From Larus michahellis (taxonomy: Eukaryota; Chordata; Aves; Charadriiformes; Laridae): DNA of 64,000 nucleotides. Below are positions 48,657-60,600 of this stretch, piece by piece. Positions within the stretch are counted from its first letter, which is position 1. The number at the start of each line of letters is the position of its first letter. Under the pieces are notes generated by a model that saw nothing but the letters and a program-made list of their open reading frames with translations, was not told the origin of the DNA and made no database searches. Where the stretch lies: contig NC_133900.1 in the NCBI RefSeq assembly GCF_964199755.1, forward strand, positions 76,492,727 through 76,556,726, in the 5' to 3' direction. Both the position numbers and the translations under genes were made by a program.

Positions 48657-51600
48657 CTGATGCATGGAGAAAAAAGTAATGATGAAGTAGGTACCGGTAA
48701 CTTCGCGTACATTTTCTTAGAATCAAATACATATCTAGCTGGTCAAACGTGCGAGTAGGAAATCTCCTTATTACCACTTATTGCTCAGCTCAGCATTACT
48801 AATACACAGACTTGCTCAAAACCTAGTTTGCCGCAGTGAGGAAAAGTTATGAGAATTTTTGTGAGAACTTGGTCCTCTTTACTAACTTAATATTAAAATT
48901 AACATGTCCTTGCATCCAAATACATCTGTCAGAGGAAGGGGCGGGATTATATACCAATAGCTATGGTGGAGCCCGTACTGGAGGCTTCCAATGCAACAAA
49001 CCACACCTGCCGGTAGGTGTGCACTGTGGACAATTTTCATTGACATCTCAGAGACCTGTGTGCAAGCCTTTGAGACGTACGTACTACTGGCCCAGCTAAA
49101 GCCTGTTGAACTGTCTAAATTTTGTGCTGACTACATGGAAACTATACAAGAAAAGTTACCACCCCAAGAGGACAAAGTGGAAATTCATACCTTAAATCAA
49201 TTCTGCACATGTAGGTAAGTTTGGATTTTCCTGACCCGCAGGGCTCAATCAGATACCTAGACAGGAGCACATTGACTCTAACGCCTGCCACTGGAGCACG
49301 GTCATGGTCCACGGAGGTTGCTAAAAGCACGCAAGCTCCTTTGGGGAAGTTTGTCCTCCATGTTCTAAGAACAAAGAAGAAAAAAAAAAAATAGTCTTAT
49401 CTTTGACAAAAAGTAATTCAAACATCTAATAAGACTTCAAGTAATACACAAGGAGATATTTACCTATATAACTTACATTCTATAGAAATTGTAGGCAAGG
49501 TTGCCATATGTGTAGGATATAAACACCATCGCGTATAGAAGTCTTACCTTAAGACTACGAAGTCCCTGGCCGGGTGAGGTGCCATGCTGTTCTGGACATA
49601 CTGGTATATATCTGTCTGGCTATCCAAAGGTTCGATTACTTTTGAATCTATAAGATCTTCATCCCAAAGATGCTGCTCTTTAAGTAAACGATTTAGAACG
49701 TCCTCTGGCGTAGCTGGGATTTCAATGGTAGTTTTCCATAACCGGAGTGGGGGACCTTCGCACACCTGGGGAAAACCAGCACAGAGTCCTCAGTTTTACT
49801 CCTCACACTTTCTTTTCCTTTCTGTTTTAGTGTTGCTAAATACAGCAAATGAAATACATACACGTATATATGTATATATTGTACTAAGCTTGTAGCTCAG
49901 GTTAGGGTTGTTTTCCTAACAGCTAAAGACATCTGCGCGCTGACTTCCAAATTATTTTTAAGCTACAGTTATCTCCTCCAGTATGGGCCACTGTTAAATT
50001 GTGATGCCACAGAAAAACATCCTAGTTTTCCAAGTTTATTTTTAAAATATTTTAAAATCTCGTTGAAACACTTCTCCCCGTGCTAGCTCCGAGCCGTGCA
50101 AGATTAGAGCCGAGAAACTCCTTTCCTACTGCCTGCATAGTGACAGTGCTTGGAGGCTTCACTCAGCCTGTCAAGGCTTTGCACACCTAAGTGAAGGCGT
50201 GTAAATGCAGCACGGCGAACATTCCTGGGCTGGATAAACAGAAGAACACAAATCAGTGCATGTAAGCTGACTGCTGCTGAAAGACATGTTGCTTTTAGAC
50301 GTGTGCAACCATGTCAAAAGACGAAGGTGGTTTTTTTTCTTAAATCTATCTGCAAAGTAAAGTTGTGCACTGAACCTTCTGTAATATCCCATGTCAAAAA
50401 CCTGTTTATATTAGAGAAGACGAGCTAAAAACCAGAGCCGTGGTGTGAGTGACGGGGTACATACCTTCTTGTAGGCCAGGTCTGCTTGCTCCGAGGTGGA
50501 GCAGCTGACCCAGCCTTTAAACTTCTCCTTCATCTCTTTGAGCAGGTCGTCCACGCAGTCCTGGAGGTAGCAGTGGTAGTCGGAGGGCTCGGTGGTGCTG
50601 CTGCCGCCCCGGAGCTCTTCCAGGCTGAGGGGACGCAGGTCCTGCTCCGTGTACGAGTTCCGGCCCCTGCTCATTTCTTCGGGTATCTGAGGGGCGACAA
50701 AAAGGTGAAATCGTCCTCTTGCAGCTCTCCCCCCGCCAAATCAGAGAGTATTAGTCTAGCAGCTTGACAGCCACAGAAAGATGGGTACAGTAGTTTTGTA
50801 ATGTTTCAGGTCTCATGAAACACTTATGTTTCAGGTCAAGCACTCCATGTGAAGAAATGCCAAAATTAAGTTTGTAACTTTCATTTAACTCAAGTTAGTC
50901 TCTCATTTATGGGGTGTCTTATTTTTTCCGTGAAGCATCCCTCTTTGCTACACAACTCAGTACAGCACAGTTTATCCTGCAGACTGAACAAAGGAGGGGT
51001 CAGTTGTCAGCCGCAAGAAGAGAGACAGGCATCTCTTCAGTTGTGGGCTCTGAAAAGATTCGATGACAGTGAGGAAAACCAGGACTCAAGACTCGCCTGG
51101 TTCTCCATCCCGGGCCCTAGAGGGAGTGTGCTTTAGTTCCTACAGACCCTTCAACCTACGGTCTGATGCTGTCATGTTCCAGGATGCTTTTCTGGCCTAG
51201 TCTTGCTAACTCTTGGGAATTTAAGTATAAAACAAGCACTGAAATTCCTGGAAATAGCTTCTTGCTTTGTAATTAGAGATGAAGTTCACTGATACACATG
51301 GCTGTGCCGTAAAAGCTTGAAAACGTATTTCACATGCAGCTTGGATGTAACAAAAATGTCCCAAACCCCACAACTGCCTCACGGCTTTTGAGTGCCAGTG
51401 CCAATAAAGCAACTCTCTTTTCTTCTGGCACCACTTCTAATTCACATATTCACCCAGATCAGGATCCAAAGTGTTTTAAAAAGCTATTTATCATGTATTA
51501 AACTTCACTCTGAAATAAAGAAACATTCCTAGCTTTCCATTATACAGCACATCTAAGACATGTTGGCCAATATTCAACCCATCAGTTTTGCAAGCAGGTG

Positions 51601-54600
51601 TTTTACCTGGAAGAGCTTCTTGCATTCAGCGATCATATGAGCTAGTCCTTGGGTTGCAGCCAGATTTTCATTTAGGTCTTTCTGATCGGGTTTTCCCAGG
51701 CTTGGTTTTCTTTGCATCACCCTTCAGCGGGAAAAGAGCACACACGCACACACACACACACACATGAATCCAGTTATTTAATGCAGAGGAAGAGAGATGC
51801 TCGGTAAGAAAACAGTAGGATTCCCAAATCTGCTGGTGATTTAGAGCAGTGCTGCCTGGGACCAAATCTTGGCATGGTGTTACCAGCTTTTCTCGCTACT
51901 CTCTCTAAACTTTTTCTTTGGAATCCCCCCCTGTTTCTTCCTTCTTATGAACTTGCTTATATTTTAAACAAGTCTCTAACAAAAGGTAGGATCCCATAAC
52001 TGTTCTACACCAGGTGCCCTTGGAGGTGTCCGAGGTGATCACAACTGGTAGGGTCAAAGCTAGACATGCCCATTGCACATCACCGTTAGCTGTGGTACGG
52101 GACCAGCAGCAATGAGCCCAGCTCCCCAGACACCTACCTTGGGGAAGAATTCTCTCTTTTGAGAGTGTTTAAGTGGAAGAGGGAAGGTGCTAAGCAGACG
52201 GCCAGGTTTGTTGGTGTCATCTGGTTCTCCTTCACTGCAGCTGTGACATCACTCAGGAAATAGAGAAGAATCTGGAGGACCTCCCTGTTCTCATCGGGTA
52301 AAAGCATAATGGCAGCCTTGATAGCCTGGAGACGCTGATCCTTTGGCACATCTGCATAATATTAGTAATTCTCTCATCAGCCCATTGATTTTCCACACAC
52401 ACAGCATGAATACATCCCAAAGCAAACTCTGGCTTCAAATATTTGACTCGAGTTTGAAGTGATTTCCTTCAGGATGCATACCATTCGTAGGAAACATGAA
52501 GGAACTTTTTTTTAACCCACTAGTTTAACTACCCTCAGCTATTTCCTGCCTCCCAAGAAATGCAAGCAAGAAGAAGTTGTGCCTAGGCCAGAGTTAATTT
52601 TAGATTTAATTTCAACAGCTACATGCTCCCGCAGATGCACTAAAATGACAGAAGCCTGGAGTTGGGCAGTGAACAAGCAAACAGTCCAGCCAATTTAGAA
52701 ATTCTTTGGCTTTCAAAGAAATTCAAAACATGAACGCATTTTAGAATAGGTGAATTAATTAAATAAATTGGCTGGCAAACCTTTTTGATGATGTCATAAA
52801 ATATCCAGAAAGCGCTTTACCAAACACAGAGGGTTGCTTTATTGAGCAGATCATTCAAAGTCATGCGGTGGAAAAAGAAAGTCAACGCTGTGAAGCCCCA
52901 TACCATTAAACAGCTCCTTGGTTACTAACAACAAACAGCCATTGGAAAAATTTGACGTGTGTGTCTTTACATAAGGCCCTCTCCTCCAAACTTGAAGGGA
53001 ACGAAAAATGAAATAACCCAGACCAGATCTGCTTCTTATAAAGGGATTTCCAACGAGCCATCTCTCAAGACAACATCAGAGTCAGAGTCCTGGAGCACTT
53101 ATATCATCATTAGCACCACACCACCCTCGCTGCGTGCCTCATAACACACGTGGTGCTAACCAGATATTTAACTGGTATTTGCTTTGGGCTTCAGCAACTT
53201 CGTAAGGCTAGCAGGTGAGTTTGGAAAGCAATTTTAAGCAAAAATCCACTGTTTTTCACACTCTCAAAGCACATTTAAGCCACGTGCGGACAATTCCAGT
53301 GCGCAGCCTGGTGCGTAACACCAAAGCAAAGGGAAATTTTGTCCTTTGCAGGGAAGCAAAATACACAGCTGCTTTAAGGCTCTTTGCTTTACACAGAGAT
53401 AATACTTCCCAACCGTGTCTGGGGATTCCTCAGACCTACCGCCTGCGAAAGGAAAGGAACAGATACTTCTGCAATGCTCTGTCAAACTTCTTCTGGCACT
53501 AAACCCACAAAGAGTTGCTGTTTAATATGCACAGAAGTTGACAATCTGATTAACGTTCTCCATAAACCTTCTTGGGGACCCAAACAGACACACAAAAAAT
53601 GCGTGCACCGAAATAACGGTAGGTGTGTTTATATTTTAAACTGTCACCTCCACCTACGGAACTCTGAAGGAAGTTCCTGTAATCTTTTTGTAACCAACAT
53701 CATAAGGAAAGCACAAAATACAGCAAGGGCTCAAAGGTGGCGTTTTTGCAGTAAGTTCCGTTGTAGCCGTGCTACCATGGGAAGAATACATGGGGAGAAA
53801 GCTGGGGTGGTGTTAGGGAGAGAAACCACAGGATCAGCAAGGTGCCCAGAGCGCATCCATGAGTTTGGACCCCCAGGAATATTTCAAAAACCTTTAGAGT
53901 TCTGGTCAGCAAACATTGATTCAACTTTGGCCACTGAGAGCATTTCCAATGAAACAACGTTGAAGAAAACTTTTAGAAGACAGTGTGTTGTTTGGAAAGA
54001 TCCAGCACAAAATTACCATTTACAGAGAACTCAATTTATATAGCTCACAAAACGTCTCCCTTGCTGGAGCTGAACCTGCCATCTCAGAAAGATTAATTAT
54101 TTCTTTACACGTGCATTGATAAACTCTATTTTTGATGTGATTTATTCTAAGTACTTTCTGCTTATGGTACCTACCAGTAAACTAGCTACAAGTCAGTAAC
54201 AGAAAAGCTTTCAACTTAAACATTGTTTTCAAAAGTTGTGGTGAAGGATAGAAGAATATGAATTATAAGAAAACAGAAAATTTTTGGCAGCCTTGCTCTT
54301 CCAAAAAAATCTCAGTAATTCAGTGGATTTCAATCCCCTCGAAAGCCCCAAACTCTGTTTGTGTAGTGTTTGCATGGCTCCTCTACCCAGCCACATCAGA
54401 CGTGGCTTATTTTCAAACCGTAATATCTAGTATGCTGAGAGAAAAGAGGAGACCTTATAGCAAGTGATGGAAGATTTATATTTGTTCCCATACTACAGGG
54501 AAAGGTGAAATGAAAAGAACCTGTACTATAAATTGTTATACAACTGGAATACCAAAAATCAGTTCCTTAGGAGGCAGCCTGAACTGTAAGGGCTGCTGAA

Positions 54601-57600
54601 GAAAGGCAAAGACCAACCCATGCCACACGTGTAGTGCCCAGAGGAGGAGCATTAGAAAGTTCCACCCTTGTTACACAAACGACCATTTGCCGCCTAGCTG
54701 TAGATATCTCAGTACTTACATTGGTATATCTGTAAGAAGGTCTCGGAGAGTTTGTTGGTCATGAGAGGCTCAGGGAGATCGCGGAAGAATTGCTTTAACA
54801 TGTCTGCTACATCGTAAGCGGACTGGCCTTCGTAGTTGACGCTGTCTGCTGAACTCTCGTTCATTTGACGCAAAGCCTGAATTCTTGATTTGACTCCAGA
54901 TTTCCTAAACAGTCCAACCTAAATACATATGGAAAAGTAAATACGTTTAACAATGAGTCCAGAAAATTTGAAATGTAACTATGCTCTTTAGCTTCTTGTG
55001 TATGGGTTCTAATTTCATGGAAAGCTTTCCATGCATTAATTATCTATTTTGTCCTGTTTCGAGTCTACTTTTTCAGTCTGGCCCAGGAACGACAAAAACT
55101 AGTGGAAGGCTGAGTTTTGGGTGCTGCAGGCGTGTGGGAGGAGAGTACAGCAAACCCCACCTGATCCAGGCAGTGGTTGCGGAGGTAGCGCATGGCTTGC
55201 TGAATGCTCTGCGGAAGAGGCTGCCCCGTGCGCTGGACGTTGACTTGCAGCGGTACTCCAAACACGTTTCGGTCTTTATAGTCTGGCACCTTTATCCTCT
55301 TCATAAACTTTGGTACAGCCCTATTTAAGGCAAAAGGAATGAAAAAAATTAAATTAAACCTCTGTTGACCATTTATCTTACGTATTTGCAAGTAATTCAG
55401 AAAGTCAGTGAAAATAAGTGAAGCATTTTAGTAATATGAAAAGTAGCGACAGTATAAATTACCTAATCCCTTCAGGGCTGGGAAGGAGGAGAGGACAGAA
55501 AACAGAGTTTCTCTAAGAGAAAGGCTTGACATTCGGGGCAGTATGCTGCCTGCAAGTAGTAATGTGGTGCTACTCCATCAATATTAGTAGGACAAAAGCT
55601 ACAGGGTAAAACTGCAGGGGCCAGATTGAATTGCAAAAGAGTCAAAATAAATCCTGCGGTCAGTGACCCCTTATAACACTGCTTCTTTAGGTTTTGGAAA
55701 AGATGGGCATTTGAACAATGAGCTTTTGTATGTCAACTACTTGTTCTGCAAAGTCTTCAAACTGGGTCCACCACCCACCAGTGTGCATAACAGCAGGAAA
55801 CTGATGTAATACATTTGAGTTTGTCAGCTAAAAACTTCAGCTCTATAAACAACCCCTTTGAGGGACCCCCCTCCTTGTCAGCCAGTGACTGTTGTTGCCC
55901 CCACCTCCTACTCCAGTTTGAATGAGAGGCCTTTCCATCTGCTTATGACTCCAAGGAAAAAGTTACTAAATACAAAAGAATGATTTACCCCCAGGTCCCC
56001 AAGAGTATTGGTTTCATGAAGGGGGAAAAAAAAAAAAAGCCATTAAAATGTGAAAATATTGAGATCATTTTCCTAAACAAGGAGAAAAGCTCATGTCCAG
56101 TGCAGCAACTAATAGGACATAGTAGCACTGGAAAACAGGGAGACCTATTTAACATTTCAATATACAGTGCAGCTATACAAACAGTGCAGTAGATTTACAG
56201 CTGACTAATCCGTTACAGAGTAAAACAGAACCAATTTGTATTGCCATACAGTTAAGTTTAGGACATTATTGATATATGTATGAATAATACTCGCTTTGTC
56301 AAAAAACATGCCAATGGAATGTGAAAAAACACATTGCGATCTCCACCGAGAATCTGAAGCATGCAGGGATAACTGGTCAATACTTATTTCTGTCTTTCAG
56401 AACAAACAACTTCTGTATTTAGAAAGGCTGACATAATAACAGCCTTTGAACAGGAGGTACTTTGATGCTGAAGCTAAATACTCTCCATGACTCCTGGGGA
56501 AGGGAGGAGGCTGGCCTGTGGTAGGGAGAAGAAAAATTTTACTGCGTCTTTTGCATCCTGAAGGTTACACAGGCCGCACTGCAGATACAATAATAAAAGA
56601 GCTTTCTATTTCATTCTTCCGACAAAAACCATTCAACTGGGTTACAAACACCTGGCCACAGCAGAAATTGCTGCCTACAAAAATCTCCCGCGGCCCTCCC
56701 CATCTTTCCTTTTTATCCCCCTCATCTTTTTTTGCAAGTTAACTGGATTTACAGTGGTGGATTTATTGTGCTTTAAGGAGGTTTTGGCTAATGAGACACT
56801 AGAACTAAAAGGAATTTACATTACTTAATGACATCATTATATAGAGAAACTAAATAAATATTTAAGAATAACTGCAGAAAAGCAAGCCTCTTAAGATCTA
56901 CTGAGGTTTGCGCCCCTGCTCACTAACTGCCTCGATAAACAACCAGTCCTTCTTTAGCTACGGATAGCAGACACCTTCCTGCGCAGAAAGCTCGCCCGTA
57001 CTTCATTGCTTTTATTTCCTCACATGCCCCCTATAAACACGCTTCTCAAGCCTAATAAGATTACGCTTACGTAAAGGGTTAGTGATTTTCAGCCCTGTCT
57101 TAGGAAACCACAAATCACTGTCAGCACAGGCCAGAGGAAGAAATGCAAATATGGAAAAAGAGGGACGGAGAGATTCATTGCATCTTTCCGAAAGTCGCTT
57201 ATGACGAGCGCAACTGTCGTGCTCGTACAGCTGGCCGGTCTACACGTGGCACGGTGCCCTTACCAGCTGAAACCGTGCTTGTTGGAAGGCGTGTACTTCT
57301 CCAGGAGAGCGGTCAGCTTCAGGAGGGAGTACTTCTGCAGCAGGTTCATCTGGGCCACCGACTGGCAGTTGATCTGCAGCGACGCCGAGCTGAGGCTGGG
57401 CCGGTGGGAGCTCTGGAAGCTATGCCACCTCAGCCTGTGCCTGTGGAGAAAACAGGGGACAGAGCACGGACCCGTCACTGAAACATCTCTGCAAGACACA
57501 CGCAGGAATTACCAAAAAAAACCTACTGCTGAGCGCCCTGCCCTTGGCAGCCACTGTCTTTGGAGATTTCACACGCAGCACGTAGAGGTGCTTCAGATGG

Positions 57601-60600
57601 GAATGTGCATGCTGGGCTGACCCACAGCTCAGTGTTAGCTACATGGTTTCGCCCTATCAGATATCCTCCACCACCCTTTTCCATAGAATCACAGAATGGT
57701 TTGTGTTGGAAGGGACCTTAAAGATCACCTACTGCCAACCCCCTGCCATGGGCAGGGACACCTCCCACTAGACCAGGTTGCTCAAAGCCCCATCCAGCCT
57801 GGCCTTGAACACCTCCAGGGATGGGGCAGCCACAACTTCCCCGGGCAACCTGTTCCAGTGCCTCACCACCCTCACAGTAAAGAATTTCTTCCTAATATCT
57901 CATCTAAATCTCCCCTTTTTCAGTTTAAAACTGTTACCCCTCGTCCTATCACTCCACTCCCTGATCAAGAGTCCCTCCCCAGCTTTCCTGTAGGCCCCCT
58001 TCAGGTACTGGAAGGCCGCTATAAGGTCTCCTCGAAGCCTTCTTGTCTCCAGGCTGAACAACCCCAACTCCCTCAGCCTGTCCTCACAGCAGAGGTGCTC
58101 CAGCCTCTCCAGATCATCTTTGTGGCCCTCCGCTGGACCCGCTCCAACAGGTCCATGTCCTTCTTGTGCCCTTTCAGTATTAAGGCAGTGCGAGTCAAAA
58201 AAACCTCCATTTAGAAAAAAGGGCCCAAATTTTTAAGACACGTCAAACGGGAACTAAGCATGTCTAAAAGTCCCATTAAGTTTCTACAATCAGCTGTAGG
58301 CAACTAAATGACAGCAGAAACCAGGCCCCAAATGATCTGCACTGCTTTTAAAGGAAAACTGGAAACAAAGCTAGAAGGAATTCAACTCCTTGCTCTACTC
58401 ACACTACAAAAATAGTCATCCATCCCATGGTAAAACTCCCAACAGAAACTGAGAGGCCACTGGAGCTCCCCCACTGCCCCACTGTGCTACAGTGATCAAG
58501 GGAAAGTAAACAAACCCCATTTTCCTCACAGATTTAATGCCCTAGCACACTCTTAAGAAACAGCCTGCTACTGAAAAGTGCAATTTTTTTGAAACGGTCT
58601 AAAAGTCAAGGCTTTTACTACACACTGACACAAACCAGACCATACTTACACTACTTCTCCTAGCCAACTTAAAAAGTGAATAATCCTACTTGAGGTCCCT
58701 CTCCCTCCCACACGCCACTTCAGTTTGAAGAATCACCATCCCCCAAAACTGCCTTAACATGGCTCCTGACGCTGACTTGCTGAGAGGGCTGTTTTTCAAT
58801 GACAACTGAGGCTGAACATACAAACATACAGCTACCAAGTGTGGGAATCGCTTGTCTAGAAGTCATGCACACATAATTTCTTCTCCTATAATTGTTTTGG
58901 GAGGTGATGGGAACAGCACGTGTGTGCTTGAACGGCCACAACTTCTGTTGCACCTTAACTGAGTGTGGTGCAGCTACTATCATAGAATGGTTTGGGTTGG
59001 AAGGGACCTTAAAGATCACCTAGCTCCAACCCCCTGCCATGGGCAGGGACACCTCCCACTAGACCAGGCTGCTCAAAGCCCCATCCAGCCTGGCCTTGAA
59101 CACCTCCAGGGATGGGGCAGCCACAGCTTCTCTGGGCAACCTGTTCCGGTGCCTCACCACCCTCACAGTAAAGAATTTCTTCCTGATTTCCAATCTAAAT
59201 CTCCCCTCTTTTAGTTCGAAGCCATTACCCCTCATCCTATCACTTGTAAAAGGGCATACTATAGATCCACTCGCGCCGGACCTCACTGGGGCTGCCCCAA
59301 GTCCCAGTGCTCATGATCTCACCTGCTGGACCGCGTCAGCGATGCGCCCACCCCAGAGTCCCTCCTGTCCTGCATCCCCGAGGGCTCTTCTGTTTCGTTC
59401 AGCGAATTCCCTGTACTGTCAAGGTCACTCGGTGTTGTTCGATCGTTATCTACATCGAGGTGGATCTGCTTTGGAGAGGAAGGACACGGGGAGATGGAGT
59501 CGAGTGCCGAGTCAGAGTCTCCTTCGTCCGAGAACTTCTCTGACCACTGGTTTACTATTCTCTGCATCCCTTTGACATGGTACAGGATGTCGTCTAGTTC
59601 TGGGAATATGTCTTCATTTTCCAGGTCGGCCAGGTCGCTCGTACTGGAATACAGGATCGAGCCTGGCACGTTGTCGTAAATACTCAGGCGGCTGCTCACT
59701 GAGCTGGAGGAGTTGCGCCTTTTCCCCATGCCCAGCTCTTTGGAGCTGTCGCTGCTGTTTTCCCTCCGGAGGGCAAGATGGCCATGCCCATGGAAACTCC
59801 CTGTCCTCCAGTTCACAGAGGCGTTGCTTTCTGTCGGGGAGAAGTTGCCGTTGGAGAGTGCTTTGGGAAAAGTGCCGGGCTTATGATCTTCGGGGATAAA
59901 AAACACTGTGTCTTCTGCAAAGCTTCCCCGGTTCTTGAAGTTCTGCTCCATCACGTCGCTGAACGTTGACTGATTGAAGGGGTCAAAGCCTTCCAGGTAC
60001 ATGCCCACCCTTTTATTGTATGCACTGAGGCTGCGCGTTCGTGTGACGGGACTGGGCGTGCTGACGGCACTGCTCGTCTCAGACTGACTACTGCTGCTGC
60101 TGGTCTGAGTGGAATTGGAGACGCTCCTCTTTCGTACCATGGGGAGGCTGATGTGATTGCCGTTGAGGGCAGAAATCTCCACGCAGTTAAGCTGTTTCAG
60201 TTTATCTTCATCCATGCCCTCCTGCAGGATGGGCCCGCTAATAATAAGGCCAAGCTTTGAAGGGGCTTTGCTCTTGCCATGGTGAGAGCTCTTGATTTTC
60301 AGGCTCTCCATTCTCTTGAGCAGGCTCTTTGTTTTGGACTTGGCATTCTTCTCATTTGCTTTCGTGTTGAAGCTGAAGCTATTCAGCTCCCTGGGTGAGG
60401 GCAGGCTGCTGAATGAGTCATCATTTGCTACGAAATTGCTTGATGAACAAACGCTCACGACCGAGTTTGTCCTGGTGGTGGATGCCTCGCTCTGCAGGGT
60501 TGGTTGGTGGCTGCTGGTGCTGCTGATGCTCAGAATGGAAGCCACCTCCTGGCGTTCGCTGAGGTCTGTGAGCACACTCTCATGGCTCGCCGCGTTAGTG

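Larger units (their letters stand above)
57441..59322 (-). other. DLC1: DLC1 intron with two CR1 insertions
   Basis: The intron holds two minus-oriented CR1 copies, which therefore lie in the same orientation as DLC1. The sequence between them (58180-58980) is unremarkable. Confidence 0.9.

Noticed and set aside
53384-54043. 219-codon open frame antisense inside a DLC1 intron
   Set aside because: No recognisable domain and low-complexity composition; expected chance event in a long intron.
57696-58214. 172-codon plus-strand open frame
   Set aside because: It is the reverse strand of a CR1 copy; near-identical reverse-strand peptides appear at 37 kb and 59 kb.
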